A DNA stretch of 64,000 bases from positions 1 to 64,000 of the forward strand of contig NZ_CAKZHY010000170.1 in NCBI RefSeq assembly GCF_936928535.1, in the 5' to 3' direction. Shown here one piece after another: positions 46,232 to 56,418 of this stretch; the stretch's first letter is position 1; every line of letters begins with the position of its first letter. Made by a program: the position numbers and the translations under genes. Below the pieces are notes generated by a model that was not told the origin of the DNA, ran no database searches, and saw only the letters and a program-made list of their open reading frames with translations. Source of the stretch: an uncultured Bradyrhizobium sp. GTDB taxonomy: Bacteria; Pseudomonadota; Alphaproteobacteria; Rhizobiales; Xanthobacteraceae.

Positions 46232-46789
46232 TTGAACGCACATGTCTCGCAAGGCAGTTGGCCGGTGCTCGTCCTGAACGCGGACTTCCGGCCGCTGAGT
46301 TACTACCCACTGTCTCTGTGGTCGTGGCAGGACGCGATCAAGGCGGTGTTCCTCGACCGCGTCAATATCGTAGCGCATTACGACCAGGCGGTTCACAGTC
46401 CCACGCTGCAAATGCAGCTGCCGAGCGTGGTTTCGCTCAAGTCCTTCGTCAAGCCGACCACGCATCCTGCCTTTACCCGGTTCAACGTCTTCCTGCGCGA
46501 TCGTTTCGCCTGCCAATATTGCGGCTCGCCCGACGACCTCACCTTCGATCACATCATCCCGCGCAGCAAAGGCGGCCAGACCACCTGGGAGAACGTGGTC
46601 GCGGCGTGCTCGCCCTGTAATTTGCGCAAGGGCAATCTGACGCCGGCGCAAGCAAAAATGTTTCCGCGCCAGAGCGCGTTCGCGCCGACCGTGCATCAGC
46701 TTCACCGCAACGGCCGCCTGTTCCCGCCGAACTATCTGCACGACAGCTGGCTGGACTACCTCTACTGGGATACGGAGCTGGATCCGTAG
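46232..46789 (+). CDS. HNH endonuclease
   Basis: 185 aa starting at TTG 46232 with GGGAG 6 bases upstream. Zinc-bound HNH domain: C94/C97 (ACQYCGS), D106-H107 (FDHIIPRSKGG), N121 (TWENVVAAC) and C126/C129 (CSPCNLRKGN). The N-terminal half (PVLVLNADFRPLSYYPLSLWSW) matches a stand-alone type common in alphaproteobacteria and cyanobacteria. No partner phage, toxin or restriction gene is nearby, so a housekeeping or repair role is more likely than defence. Confidence 0.9.
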   Translation: MNAHVSQGSWPVLVLNADFRPLSYYPLSLWSWQDAIKAVFLDRVNIVAHYDQAVHSPTLQMQLPSVVSLKSFVKPTTHPAFTRFNVFLRDRFACQYCGSPDDLTFDHIIPRSKGGQTTWENVVAACSPCNLRKGNLTPAQAKMFPRQSAFAPTVHQLHRNGRLFPPNYLHDSWLDYLYWDTELDP

Positions 46790-46802
46790 GAGGCGCGCGA
46801 CC

Positions 46803-48284
46803 TCACACCGAGATCGCGTTCCTCGCCACCACGTCCCGATAGAACGTCGCGCTCAGCTTCGGTAGCCTCGCCTGCGTCTCGAAGTCGACGCGGTAGAGAC
46901 CGAACCGCTTGCCGTAGCCGAAGATCCACTCGAAATTGTCCATCAGGCTCCAGAGGAAGTAGCCGCGGATCGGGACGTCCTCTGCGATGGCGCGCTGCAT
47001 CTGGGTCAGATAGTTGCGCAGGAACATGATGCGGTCGAGGTCGTAGACCTGGCCATCGGCGGAAATCCTGTCCTCGGATGAGGTGCCGTTCTCACTGATG
47101 TAGATGTTCTCGATGTTCCATATCTTCGCGGCGAGGCGTGGGGCCCAATAGATCACTTCGGGGCCAACCCGCAGCCATTCCGAATTCATGTGGGGGAACG
47201 AGGTCGGGAACGGCAGCACGTGGAAGCCCGGCGCGCGATCGGAGGCGGTGACGTAGAACTGCGGCGCGTAGATGTTGAGCCCGACGAAATCATTCGGCGT
47301 GCCGATGATCTTCAGCTCCTCCGCAGTGAATTTTGGCGCGTCCGCGCCGGCATAGGCGAGGAAGCCGTCGGTATATCGGCCCTCCAGCACCACGCCGAGG
47401 AATCCGGCGTTGAGCTCTCGCGTTGCGATCTCGGCGGCGCGGATGTTTTCCGGCGTCGCTATCGCCGGCACGCAGGCGGCGATGTTCTCGGCCGCGCCGA
47501 CACCGGTGCCGGCGCGGCCGGAGGCGCGGATCGCCTGCACGGCGAGCCCGTGCGCCAGCGCGACGTGATGGCGCGCCTGGTTCAGCTGCGCTGTCGGCAG
47601 CTTGAGGCCGGGTGCGTCGATGCCCCAGCCATAGCCGAAATTCACGAAGCGTCCGACCTCGTTCACGGTGAAGATGTTCTTCACACGATCGGTCAAGCGC
47701 TCCGCGACATAGGCGGCGTAATCGGCAAAGGCCTTTGACGTGTCGCTCGAGGACCAGCCACCGACGCGGTCCTGGAGCGCTTGCGGAAGGTCCCAGTGAT
47801 ACAGCGTCGCATAGGGCTGGATGCCATTTGCGAGCAGTTCGTCGACAAGGCGATTGTAGAAATCAAGACCCTTTGGATTGGGCTGGCCAGTCCCGTCCGG
47901 AAAAACACGCGGCCATGCAATCGAGAAGCGGTAGGCTTTGACGCCGAGCGCCCTGATCAGCGCGACGTCTTCCTTGTAACGGTGATAGTGCTCGTTGGCG
48001 CGGTCACCGGTGGATCCGTCCTCGATCTTGCCCGGCGTATGGCTGAAAGTGTCCCAGATCGACTTGCCGCGGCCGTCTTCATCGACCGCACCTTCGATCT
48101 GGTAGGACGAGGTCGCCGTGCCCCACAAAAACCCCTTCGGGAAAGACCCGCCGCGCTCGACCGATGCGGATGTTTGATTCCCCGCAGCCTTTTCCTGCTC
48201 CGCAGCTTTCGCGCCCGTCGCTGCGCCCAGCGCGGCCAGGCCCGCCAGTCTTGCAAAATCGCGCCGCGAGACATCGATCGGCAT
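46803..48284 (-). CDS. Tat-exported family 1 glycoside hydrolase (beta-glucosidase)
   Basis: 493 aa from ATG 48284. The first ~35 residues are a Tat signal (SRRDFARLAGLAALGAA). GH1 barrel: FLWGTATSSYQIEGA, YHRYKEDVALIRALGVKAYRFSIAWPR, nucleophile in YISENGTSSEDR. The acid/base motif is TVNEV rather than the usual T(F/L)NEP; the Glu is kept. The C-terminal GYFLWSLMDNFEW and GLYRVDF blocks are normal. Probably releases glucose from beta-glucosides in the periplasm. It follows the GH16 gene by 2 bases, so beta-glucan breakdown is likely. Confidence 0.9.
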   Translation of the reverse strand: MPIDVSRRDFARLAGLAALGAATGAKAAEQEKAAGNQTSASVERGGSFPKGFLWGTATSSYQIEGAVDEDGRGKSIWDTFSHTPGKIEDGSTGDRANEHYHRYKEDVALIRALGVKAYRFSIAWPRVFPDGTGQPNPKGLDFYNRLVDELLANGIQPYATLYHWDLPQALQDRVGGWSSSDTSKAFADYAAYVAERLTDRVKNIFTVNEVGRFVNFGYGWGIDAPGLKLPTAQLNQARHHVALAHGLAVQAIRASGRAGTGVGAAENIAACVPAIATPENIRAAEIATRELNAGFLGVVLEGRYTDGFLAYAGADAPKFTAEELKIIGTPNDFVGLNIYAPQFYVTASDRAPGFHVLPFPTSFPHMNSEWLRVGPEVIYWAPRLAAKIWNIENIYISENGTSSEDRISADGQVYDLDRIMFLRNYLTQMQRAIAEDVPIRGYFLWSLMDNFEWIFGYGKRFGLYRVDFETQARLPKLSATFYRDVVARNAISV

Positions 48285-48286
48285 CG

Positions 48287-49306
48287 CTATCTCCGCGCCT
48301 GCTCCACATCGATCTGATAGGCGGAAATCCGGTCGATCTCGAACGCGACGCGTTGAGGCGATTCCGCATCGACCGGGCTGACCCCGGGAAAGAATTTCGA
48401 TCCGATCGCCAGGTTGACGATCATGTACATGGGATCGTCGAAGCCGATCGGAACCTTGATGTCGGAAACCGGCCTGCGGTCGATGAAATAGACCAGGCGG
48501 TCCTGCTCCCACAGCACACCGTAATTGTGGAATGCGCGCGAAGCATCGCCGACCGCAAAATCGAAGCCGCAGGACTGGATCTTCTGGGTCGACTGAATCC
48601 GCCAATGCGTTGTCATGACGAGATCGCCGGGCCGCTCGCCGCGGCCTTCCAGCACATCGACCTCCGGCGGCCAGCCGCCGTCATCCGCTAGCATCCAGAA
48701 CGCCGGCCACACCGCATGGCCGACCGGCACCTTGGCGCGGATCTCGAAATAGCCGAGCTTCTGTGCGAACGTGCCCTGCGTCGTCAGGATTCCCGAGATG
48801 TAATCGTTATTGAACAAAACCTGCTTCAACTCCGGTGGCGTGCGGCTGGCGACGATCGACAGCACACCATTCTCGACCTTGAACGGATCGAGCCCGAGCG
48901 GCACCCCCGCACGCCCGGCATAGCGCGGATCGACATAAATCTGCTGCTCGCCATTGGCGCTCGTCTTGCGCTTGAAGTCGGAGCCGTCGCCGCCCCAATA
49001 GCGCGCCTCCGGCCAGGCCGCGCCGCCAGCGTAATGCGGCACCCAGCGTCCGCGCGAGAGCGGATGCTCGTCGAAATCGTCGTTGAAGGTCCGACGCAGC
49101 GGCAGGAACGCGAGCGAAGAGGGATCGACTGTTTCCAGCTTACGGCACTCGATCGTGGAAGGATCGGTGGTGACTTGCAGCGACAGGCCGCTCGGCGCGT
49201 CATGAAGGGCGTCCTGCATGGCACTCGCTGCCGGCAAGGCCGACAAAACGATCGCAACCAGAGCGCCTATCGTCCCACGGTCGATCATCGCCCGCACATC
49301 GAACAT
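48287..49306 (-). CDS. Family 16 glycoside hydrolase (endo-beta-glucanase type)
   Basis: 339 aa if started at ATG 49306; the frame is open to a GTG at 49435 and no start has a good ribosome site. A signal peptide (about 8-27, IGALVAIVLSALPAASAM) follows. The GH16 catalytic motif is PPEVDVLEGRG (E-x-D-x-x-E). KVPVGHAVWPAFWML and the WEQDRLVYFIDRRPV strand are typical. Likely cuts beta-1,3/1,4-glucan or a related exopolysaccharide outside the inner membrane. It lies directly before the GH1 gene on the same strand. Confidence 0.88.
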   Translation of the reverse strand: MFDVRAMIDRGTIGALVAIVLSALPAASAMQDALHDAPSGLSLQVTTDPSTIECRKLETVDPSSLAFLPLRRTFNDDFDEHPLSRGRWVPHYAGGAAWPEARYWGGDGSDFKRKTSANGEQQIYVDPRYAGRAGVPLGLDPFKVENGVLSIVASRTPPELKQVLFNNDYISGILTTQGTFAQKLGYFEIRAKVPVGHAVWPAFWMLADDGGWPPEVDVLEGRGERPGDLVMTTHWRIQSTQKIQSCGFDFAVGDASRAFHNYGVLWEQDRLVYFIDRRPVSDIKVPIGFDDPMYMIVNLAIGSKFFPGVSPVDAESPQRVAFEIDRISAYQIDVEQARR

Positions 49307-49611
49307 ATCAGGAGAAACTGCACAGACGTTAGCTCGCCCCTCACCGCACCGGCAAGCGCGCCCAACCGACGCGCGCGGGCGATTTCGAAAAGACATTCCC
49401 CCCTCACAAGAACCGACCGAAAATCGCGTCGCCACGGCACCAAGCCGGCAACCGACCAGCGCGGATCTGCGGAGTCTCCGCTCCGCCAGTAAGGCGCTAC
49501 CAGCCGAAATCCTTCCCTATTCGTTACCGTCCCTTAAGCCTCCAATGGCAATTTGGCAGGAATCTGCGGACCCCACGCCGCCAATCCGACAGGTTCGAGG
49601 TCGCCGCCACC
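49307..49611. other. Intergenic gap between GH16 and GT87 genes
   Basis: 305 bases between divergent starts, assuming GH16 starts at 49306. No RNA gene, clear promoter or repeat was seen. The left part may belong to the GH16 gene if it starts at the upstream GTG (49435) or at ATG 49396. Confidence 0.4.
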
Positions 49612-50868
49612 ATGCTCGCCGAAACACTGGAACAGGTTCAGTTCTCGCCGTCGAAGCGGACGATCTATGTGCGCTTCGTGCTGGCAGCGCTGGCGGTGAT
49701 CGTGGCGTTCAAGACGTTGTGGTTCGCGCGCTGGGGCGGCTGGGCGGCACGCGAACTCGCCGATTTCGACGCCTTCCACATCGTGGCGCAGCGCGTTTGG
49801 CGCGGCGACCTCGATCAAGTCTATCATTTCGAGGCGCTGCTGAAGATACAGCTGGAGGCCGCCGGCGGCGCGACCGGCTTCATGCCCTGGACCTATCCGC
49901 CGCAATACGCTCTCCTGCTCGCGCCGTTCGCGTTCCTTCCGGTCGGCGTCGGTTATCTCCTGTTCACGACCGCGACACTTGCGCTCTATCTTCTGACGCT
50001 GCGCGCGATCTCGGGCGCGAATTTTGCGCTCGCGCTGGTGATCATGTTTCCGGCGCTCGCGATTTCCATCGGCTGCGGGCAGAACGGCTTTCTCACCGGC
50101 GCGCTGATCGCGCTGGTCTGCCTCAACGTCGAACGGCGGCAATGGCTCGCCGGCCTCGCGCTCGGCGCCATGGTCATTAAGCCGCACCTTGCAATTGCAG
50201 TCGGCATCTATCTGCTGGCGACGCGGCGATGGCTCGCGCTCGCGACCGCAGCCGCCGTTGTGGCGGCGAGCTCGCTGATCTGCACATTCCTGTTCGGCTG
50301 GCAGATCTGGATCGGATGGCTAGGGGCAATCAGGGAATCGGCGAGCTTTCTCGAGCAGGGCTTCTATCCGATGTTTCGTATGATCTCGGCTTATGCCGCA
50401 CTCTACAAGGCCGGCTTTCCGGCGAGCGCCGCCTTCTGGGGACAGGTTGTCGTCGGCGGCTTGGCCCTCCTCGCTGTCGTCGTCGGCGCGGGCCGCGGCC
50501 TATCGTCGAAATTCGCACTCGGCATCACCGTGATGGTGTCCGTGATGATCAGCCCCTATGCCTATGATTACGACCTGCCCATCCTCGGGATCGGCCTTGC
50601 GCTGGCGCTGCCCGATCTCGTCAGGATGGCGAGCCCGCGCGAGCGCGACGCGGCGTACGGGCTGATCCTGTTCGCAGGCGCCTATGGGTTGATGCAGTCG
50701 GGGCGGCTCGCCGTTCAATTCGGACAGAAGGCAGACCCCAACCAACATTTCGCACCGGCCCTCGGCGGCTTCGCGCTGATGGCATTGCTGATTCTGCTGT
50801 TGCGGCTGCTGTGGCACGGGACGCAGCCCGTGCCAGCCCTGCCGCGGGTCGCGCCCGTCACCAAATAG
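49612..50868 (+). CDS. Glycosyltransferase family 87 membrane protein
   Basis: 418 aa with about nine to ten membrane segments. GT87 (DUF2029) polyprenyl-phosphate-sugar transferase: the acidic motif [11 protein letters not shown] (D51, D53) near the first periplasmic loop, then [17 protein letters not shown] and [22 protein letters not shown]. Relatives add mannose or other sugars from lipid-linked donors outside the membrane. Divergent from GH16/GH1, so a polysaccharide theme is likely, but the donor and acceptor are unknown. Confidence 0.88.
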   Translation: MLAETLEQVQFSPSKRTIYVRFVLAALAVIVAFKTLWFARWGGWAARELADFDAFHIVAQRVWRGDLDQVYHFEALLKIQLEAAGGATGFMPWTYPPQYALLLAPFAFLPVGVGYLLFTTATLALYLLTLRAISGANFALALVIMFPALAISIGCGQNGFLTGALIALVCLNVERRQWLAGLALGAMVIKPHLAIAVGIYLLATRRWLALATAAAVVAASSLICTFLFGWQIWIGWLGAIRESASFLEQGFYPMFRMISAYAALYKAGFPASAAFWGQVVVGGLALLAVVVGAGRGLSSKFALGITVMVSVMISPYAYDYDLPILGIGLALALPDLVRMASPRERDAAYGLILFAGAYGLMQSGRLAVQFGQKADPNQHFAPALGGFALMALLILLLRLLWHGTQPVPALPRVAPVTK

Positions 50869-51005
50869 ATTTTCGCGATCGGCGAAGCGGATCATCGCAT
50901 TTGACGGAACCGGAAAGGTCGACACCCGTTCAATTGGGAGCGATGCGGCAAGCGCGCGCAGGCATACGCCCGCGCCTGCCACGGCGCAACCAAGGGAGGC
51001 ACGCC

Positions 51006-51227
51006 ATGGCCACAGCCGAGAAAGATCACGTCTACAAGATCCTGGAACTGGTCGGATCCTCGGAAACATCGATCGAGGACGCCATCAAGAGCGCGGTCAG
51101 CCGCGCCTCGAAAACCATCCGCGAGATGAAATGGTTCGAGGTGGTGCAGACTCGCGGCCATATCGAGAACGGTACGGTGCGCCATTACCAGGTGACGCTG
51201 CGCGTCGGGTTTACGCTGGAAGGGTGA
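51006..51227 (+). CDS. Dodecin family flavin-binding protein
   Basis: 73 aa, ribosome site GGAGGC before ATG 51006. Dodecamer-forming beta-alpha-beta-beta protein that stores FMN or riboflavin. [28 protein letters not shown] and [29 protein letters not shown] match bacterial dodecins; the Trp of KWFEV and Gln of VQTRG stack on the flavin. It lies 137 bases after the GT87 gene and is probably transcribed alone. Confidence 0.93.
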   Translation: MATAEKDHVYKILELVGSSETSIEDAIKSAVSRASKTIREMKWFEVVQTRGHIENGTVRHYQVTLRVGFTLEG

Positions 51228-51274
51228 GCCGGGCTTGCGCGCGGTAGTGGCCTTTTCGCCAGCAGTGAACGAGG

Positions 51275-52522
51275 TCAGGCGAGATCCACGCCGCGCCGCT
51301 CCGGGATCAGCACGAGCAACGCCACGATGTCGACGAGATAGAGCAGCGCAAGACCTGCGATCGCTGTTGGAAAGCCGTAGGCGGCACTGACGATGCCGAC
51401 CACCAGCGGGCCGAAGCCGGCCACCGCGCGGCCGATGTTGAAGAACACGTTCTGCGCCGTGGCGCGCGCGGCGGTCGGATAAAGCTCGCTCATCAGCGCG
51501 CCGTAGCCGCCGAGCATGCCGTTGACGAAGAAGCCCATCACCGCTCCGCCGATCAGCAGCGCACCGGCGGTCGTGAGTTGCGAATAGACCACCACCATGA
51601 TGGCTGCGCCGAGCATGTAGGTCAGGAACGCCGCACGGCGGCCGAAACGATCGGCTGCATGGCCGAACAGGAAGATACCAAGCGCCATGCCGGCGATGGT
51701 GACCGATGTCCAGAGCGCCGATTGCGTCAGGCCATAGCCGAACCGCGTCGAGAGATAATTCGGCAGCCAGATCATGATGCCGTAGTAGCCGAAATTCTGC
51801 ACCGAGCAGAGAATGATCATGCCGATGCCGATCCGCCTCGTCTCCGGATCGGCCACGAGCGCGCGAAGTGACGAGCCGGCGTCTGCCGCCTTTGCCTGAT
51901 GCGCGACGAAGACGTCAGGTTCGTGCAGCCTGCGGCGGATCGCGTAAGCGATCACGGCCGGAAACACGCCGAGCGCAAACATCCCGCGCCAGCCGATGAT
52001 CGGCAACAGGACCGGTGTCACCAGGGCCGCCATGAGCACGCCGAACTGCCAGCCGAGCCCCACATAGGACGTGGCCCGCGCGCGCTTGCTCGCAGGCCAG
52101 GCCTCCGCCACCAGCGCCATGCCGATGCCGAACTCGCCGCCGAGACCGATCCCGGCAATGGCCCGGTAAGCCAGAAGGTCCCAATAGCCCTGCGCCAGCG
52201 CGCAGAGGCCGGTGAAGATCGCGAACAGGACGATGCTCCAGGTCAGAACCCTGACACGGCCAAGCCGGTCCGACAGCATGCCGAAGACAACGCCGCCGAC
52301 CATCGCGCCGACCAGAGTGCCAGTCACCAGCGAGGCCGCCTGCGGCTGGGTGAGATGAAGGTCTTTCGAAATCGCCGCGAGCATAAAGCCGAGGATGAGG
52401 AGGTCGAACCCATCCATGGCGTAACCGAGCGCGGATCCCCACAGCGCCCGGCGCGCCTCTGCATCACGATCGGCCGCGGCCGTACCGATTGCGCCGAGAG
52501 TTACGTCCTGTACCTGGCTCAT
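51275..52522 (-). CDS. MFS transporter (AAHS/sialate-type carboxylate symporter)
   Basis: 415 aa with 12 membrane segments. YAMDGFDLLILGFML in TM1 and the loop motif GMLSDRLGRVRVL after TM2 place it near the aromatic-acid:H+ symporter and related carboxylate carriers. A second loop motif, FGHAADRFGRRAAFL, follows TM8. The substrate is unknown; an aromatic or other organic acid is the likeliest. It starts 64 bases after the dppF-like gene ends, on the same strand. Confidence 0.88.
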   Translation of the reverse strand: MSQVQDVTLGAIGTAAADRDAEARRALWGSALGYAMDGFDLLILGFMLAAISKDLHLTQPQAASLVTGTLVGAMVGGVVFGMLSDRLGRVRVLTWSIVLFAIFTGLCALAQGYWDLLAYRAIAGIGLGGEFGIGMALVAEAWPASKRARATSYVGLGWQFGVLMAALVTPVLLPIIGWRGMFALGVFPAVIAYAIRRRLHEPDVFVAHQAKAADAGSSLRALVADPETRRIGIGMIILCSVQNFGYYGIMIWLPNYLSTRFGYGLTQSALWTSVTIAGMALGIFLFGHAADRFGRRAAFLTYMLGAAIMVVVYSQLTTAGALLIGGAVMGFFVNGMLGGYGALMSELYPTAARATAQNVFFNIGRAVAGFGPLVVGIVSAAYGFPTAIAGLALLYLVDIVALLVLIPERRGVDLA

Positions 52523-52586
52523 ACGTCCCCCTACGCCAGCCGGTCCCTCGCGATCAAGGCCTGCGAGGACCTATGCACCGCACAAC

Positions 52587-53555
52587 TCAGGCCAGGTGAC
52601 ACGCCACGAAATGCCCGCCCGCGCCTTCCTTCAGCTCCGGCGCGCTTTCCGCGCAGCGCGGCTGGGCAATCGGGCAGCGGGTGTGGAAGTGACAGCCTGA
52701 CGGAGGCTTCATCGGGCTCGGCACGTCGCCCTTGAGACGGATGCGGTTGCGCTTGAGCTTGGGATCCGGCACTGGCACGGCGGAGAGCAGCGCCTTGGTA
52801 TAGGGATGCTGCGGATTGCGATAGAGATCGCTCGCCTTCGCCAGTTCGACGATGCGTCCGAGATACATCACCGCGACGCGGTCGGAGATGTGCTCGACCA
52901 CCGACAGGTCGTGCGCCACGAACAGGTAGGTGAGATTCAGCTCGGCCTGGAGATCTTCCAGCAGATTGATGACCTGCGCCTGGATCGAGACGTCGAGCGC
53001 GGACACCGGCTCGTCGCAGACGATCAGCTTCGGCTCGACCGCGAGAGCGCGCGCGATCACGATGCGCTGGCGCTGGCCGCCGGAGAATTCGTGGGGGTAG
53101 CGGCGCATGTGCTCGGCCTTGAGGCCGACCTTGACCAGCAGTGCCGCAACGCGCTCCTCGCGCTCCCTGGCGTTGGAGGCGAGGTTGTGGATGGTGAAGG
53201 CTTCGCCGAGGATCGAGCCGACCGTCATGCGCGGATTGAGCGAGGCGAACGGATCCTGGAACACGAGCTGCATGTTCCGCCGCATCGCACGCAGATCGTT
53301 GCCACCAAGCTGGCGCACGTCCTGGCCGTCGAACACCACCTCGCCATCGGTTGGCTCGATCAGGCGCAGCACGCAGCGCCCCGTCGTCGACTTGCCGCAG
53401 CCGGATTCGCCAACGAGACCGAGCGTCTCGCCGCGATTGACCGAGAACGACACGCCGTCGACCGCATAGACGGTGGCGAGCTGGCGCGACAGCAGGCCAC
53501 CGAGCACGGGGAAATATTTCTTCAGGCCGCTGACGCGGAGCAAGGGCTCGCTCAT
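52587..53555 (-). CDS. Dipeptide/oligopeptide ABC transporter, ATP-binding protein (DppF-type)
   Basis: 322 aa. Walker [14 protein letters not shown], signature FSGGQRQRI, Walker [14 protein letters not shown] and the C-terminal oligo-HPY domain ([15 protein letters not shown]..., with a cysteine cluster [15 protein letters not shown]) typical of DppF/OppF. Energises import with DppD. It overlaps dppD by 4 bases. The cysteines may bind an Fe-S cluster, as reported for some members. Confidence 0.95.
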   Translation of the reverse strand: MSEPLLRVSGLKKYFPVLGGLLSRQLATVYAVDGVSFSVNRGETLGLVGESGCGKSTTGRCVLRLIEPTDGEVVFDGQDVRQLGGNDLRAMRRNMQLVFQDPFASLNPRMTVGSILGEAFTIHNLASNAREREERVAALLVKVGLKAEHMRRYPHEFSGGQRQRIVIARALAVEPKLIVCDEPVSALDVSIQAQVINLLEDLQAELNLTYLFVAHDLSVVEHISDRVAVMYLGRIVELAKASDLYRNPQHPYTKALLSAVPVPDPKLKRNRIRLKGDVPSPMKPPSGCHFHTRCPIAQPRCAESAPELKEGAGGHFVACHLA

Positions 53556-54547
53556 GCCGCGCCTCCGACCTGCGGATCGCCGAGGTGACAGGCCATCCGA
53601 TGGCCAGGCGCGATCTCGCGCAGCAGCGGCTCCTTCTCGGTGCAGACGTTCATGGCGAACTTGCAGCGCGGCGCGAAACGGCAGCCCACCGGCGGATCGA
53701 TCAGGATCGGCACCGTGCCGCCGATCGCCTCGAGCCGGGTCTTGTGCTCGCTGTCGAGATCGATGCGCGGGATCGAGCGGATCAGGCCTTGCGTATAAGG
53801 ATGGCGCGGATCGGCGAAAAGAGCGTCGACGCCGGCCTCCTCCACCACCTTGCCGGCATACATCACCACGACGCGCTGGGCCGTTTCGGCAACGACGCCC
53901 ATGGCATGAGTGATGAGCATCACTGCCATGCCGAAGCGCTCTTTCATGTCCTGGAGCAAGTCGAGGATCTGCGCCTGGATGGTGACGTCCAGCGCGGTGG
54001 TCGGCTCGTCGGCGATGATCAGTTTGGGCTTGCAGGCCAGCGCCATCGCGATCATCACGCGCTGGCGCATACCGCCGGAGAACTGGTGCGGATAGTTGTG
54101 CACGCGGCCTTCGGCGTTGGGGATCTGCACCAGCTTCAGCATCTCGATGGTGCGCTCGAGCGCCTGCTTCCTGGTGACCTTCTCATGGCGACGCAGGCTC
54201 TCGGCGATCTGCTCACCGACAGTGAGCACCGGGTTGAGCGAAGTCATCGGCTCCTGGAAAATGAAACCGATCTCCTTGGCCCTGATGTCGTCGAGCTGGT
54301 TGCTCGTCAACGGCACCAGATCGCGGCCCTCAAAGATGATCTCCCCTGCCGCGATGCGGCCCGGCGGCATTGCGATCAGCTTCAGGATCGACATTGCAGT
54401 CACGGTCTTGCCGCAGCCTGACTCGCCGACGACGCAGAGCGTCTCTCCCTTGTTGATGGTAATGTCGACGCCATCGACGGCTTGGAGGATGCCATCATCC
54501 GTGGAGAAGTGGGTCTTGAGACCCTTGATCTCGAGCAGCGGCACCAT
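53552..54547 (-). CDS. Dipeptide/oligopeptide ABC transporter, ATP-binding protein (DppD-type)
   Basis: 331 aa. Walker [25 protein letters not shown], signature [19 protein letters not shown], Walker [15 protein letters not shown]-terminal oligo-HPY domain with [15 protein letters not shown]. Fits DppD/OppD. It touches the dppC-type gene by one base and overlaps dppF by 4, so all four transport components are in one operon. Confidence 0.95.
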   Translation of the reverse strand: MVPLLEIKGLKTHFSTDDGILQAVDGVDITINKGETLCVVGESGCGKTVTAMSILKLIAMPPGRIAAGEIIFEGRDLVPLTSNQLDDIRAKEIGFIFQEPMTSLNPVLTVGEQIAESLRRHEKVTRKQALERTIEMLKLVQIPNAEGRVHNYPHQFSGGMRQRVMIAMALACKPKLIIADEPTTALDVTIQAQILDLLQDMKERFGMAVMLITHAMGVVAETAQRVVVMYAGKVVEEAGVDALFADPRHPYTQGLIRSIPRIDLDSEHKTRLEAIGGTVPILIDPPVGCRFAPRCKFAMNVCTEKEPLLREIAPGHRMACHLGDPQVGGAA

Positions 54548-55464
54548 CAGATCACCCGTCGCGCATCGAGCGCATCGCGCAGGCCGTCGCCGATGAAGTT
54601 GATGGCGACCACCGCGATGAAGATCGCGCCGCCCGGAAACAAAGCCCAGTGCGGGCCGATATCGAGGAAATCCTTGGCGTCGAACAGCAGCCGGCCCCAG
54701 GTCGGGGTATCAGGCGGGAAGCCGAGACCGAGGAAGGACAGCGTCGACTCCGCAATGATGGCGGCGGCGACGTCGATGGTGCCGGCGATGATCACCGGGC
54801 CGAGCGCATTGGGCAGAATGTGCTTCACCACCTGCCGCACCGGGCTGGCGCCGAGCGCACGCGCGGCCTCGACGAACTCCTTCTCGCGGATCGACAGGAA
54901 CTGTGCGCGAACGAGACGCGCCACCGGCATCCAGCGCAGGCCGCCGATCACGAGCACGATCAGGATGAAGATGCCGCCCTCGGGGCCGAACATCGCTTTC
55001 AACCCGTCGCGAAACAGATAGATCAGCATCAGCAACAGCGGCAACTGCGGCAGTGACAGAAACAGGTCGGTCAGCCACATCAGACCGTGCCCAAGCGCGC
55101 CGCGCGACATGCCGGCGAGCGCGCCGACCAGCGTACCGATGCAGACCGAGACCAGCATCGCGGCGAGCCCGACGGCCAGCGAGATGCGGCCGCCGTAAAT
55201 CATGCGCGCCAGGATGTCCTGGCCGAGATCATCGGTGCCGAAGGGATGGGCGAGTGACGGCCCCTGCAGGCCGGCGACGATATCGATGTCGTCGATCCTG
55301 ACCCGCCAGACGAAGGGACCGGCCACCACCGCAAGGATCAGAATGAGGAGCAGAAACGCACTGACCACGGCAAGCCTGTGACGGCTGAAGCGCCGCCACG
55401 TCTCGCGCCAGGGCGAGTAAACGCGCCGCTCAGCGGAGCGAGATGCGAGGGTCAAGCCAGCCAT
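54547..55464 (-). CDS. Dipeptide-type ABC transporter permease (DppC-type)
   Basis: 305 aa from ATG 55464; a longer frame to 55500 is open. Six membrane segments. The EAA loop is [21 protein letters not shown]. The [27 protein letters not shown] block is typical of DppC/OppC. It overlaps the upstream dppB-type gene by 35 bases, so the two are translationally coupled. Confidence 0.94.
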   Translation of the reverse strand: MAGLTLASRSAERRVYSPWRETWRRFSRHRLAVVSAFLLLILILAVVAGPFVWRVRIDDIDIVAGLQGPSLAHPFGTDDLGQDILARMIYGGRISLAVGLAAMLVSVCIGTLVGALAGMSRGALGHGLMWLTDLFLSLPQLPLLLMLIYLFRDGLKAMFGPEGGIFILIVLVIGGLRWMPVARLVRAQFLSIREKEFVEAARALGASPVRQVVKHILPNALGPVIIAGTIDVAAAIIAESTLSFLGLGFPPDTPTWGRLLFDAKDFLDIGPHWALFPGGAIFIAVVAINFIGDGLRDALDARRVI

Positions 55465-56389
55465 AAAGGACGTCCGCGATGAGATTGAACAGCACCACAA
55501 GGCACGCGAAGACGAAAGTGACGGCCATCACCACCGGCGTGTCGTTGGAAAGGATGGAGGAGATCAACAGCGATCCGATGCCGGGAATGCGGAAGATCTG
55601 CTCGGTGACGATGGCGCCGCCGAACACCGCAGGCATCTGAAGCGCGATCAACGTGACCACCGGGATCATGGCGTTGCGCATCACGTGCTTGATGATGACC
55701 TTGGCCTGGCCGAGGCCCTTGGCGCGCGCCGTCGTGACATAGTCGAGCCTGATGACGTCGAGCATCGCCGAACGGACGAAGCGCGTCATCGATGCCGCCT
55801 GGAACAGGCCGAGCACGGCAACCGGCATGATCGCCTGCCGGATCATTTCCAGTACATAGTGGATGCCGGTGGCTTTGATGTCGGTGGTGTAGACGAACGG
55901 CAGCCAGTCCAGCGTGACCGAGAAGATGAGGATGAACAGGATGCCGGTGAAGAAGGTCGGCAGCGAGAAGCCGACGAAAGCGAGCGTGTTCGCGATCTGG
56001 TCGAACAGCGAATAGGGCTTCGTGGCGGCATAGACGCCGACGGGGATTGCGATGAGGAGCGCCAGTACCTGCGCCGAGCCGATCACATAGAGCGTGGCCG
56101 GCAGGCGCTGGAGGATCAGTGTGTCGACGTCCATCCTGCTGACGAAGGAGAAGCCCCAATCGCCATGCGCCATGGCAGAAAGCCAGTGCAGGTAGCGGAG
56201 ATAGATCGGATCGTCGAGGCCGAACCTGGCCCGAAGTGCAGCCTGCACTTCGGGTGGCACGTTCGGATTGGTCGCCAACTCCGAAAACGGATCGCCGGGC
56301 GCGAGAGCCAGCACGAAGAACAGGACCGCCGAGATGCCGAGCAGGCTCGGAATAGCGATCAGGAGGCGACGCAGGACATACTGGCTCAT
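55430..56389 (-). CDS. Dipeptide-type ABC transporter permease (DppB-type)
   Basis: 319 aa with six membrane segments. N-terminal YVLRRLLIAIPSLLGISAVLFFVLALAPGDP is the DppB signature. The EAA-type loop is RAKGLGQAKVIIKHVMRNAMIPV. Forms the import channel with DppC. It starts 29 bases after the stop of the (frameshifted) binding-protein gene on the same strand. Confidence 0.95.
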   Translation of the reverse strand: MSQYVLRRLLIAIPSLLGISAVLFFVLALAPGDPFSELATNPNVPPEVQAALRARFGLDDPIYLRYLHWLSAMAHGDWGFSFVSRMDVDTLILQRLPATLYVIGSAQVLALLIAIPVGVYAATKPYSLFDQIANTLAFVGFSLPTFFTGILFILIFSVTLDWLPFVYTTDIKATGIHYVLEMIRQAIMPVAVLGLFQAASMTRFVRSAMLDVIRLDYVTTARAKGLGQAKVIIKHVMRNAMIPVVTLIALQMPAVFGGAIVTEQIFRIPGIGSLLISSILSNDTPVVMAVTFVFACLVVLFNLIADVLYGWLDPRISLR

Positions 56390-56418
56390 GGGGAAGAATC
56401 CCGTCTATGCCCGCGCGA

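Noticed and set aside
46232-46789. HNH nuclease as part of a defence system
   Set aside because: No restriction, toxin, phage or retron partner is nearby, and the N-terminal domain matches a common stand-alone type.
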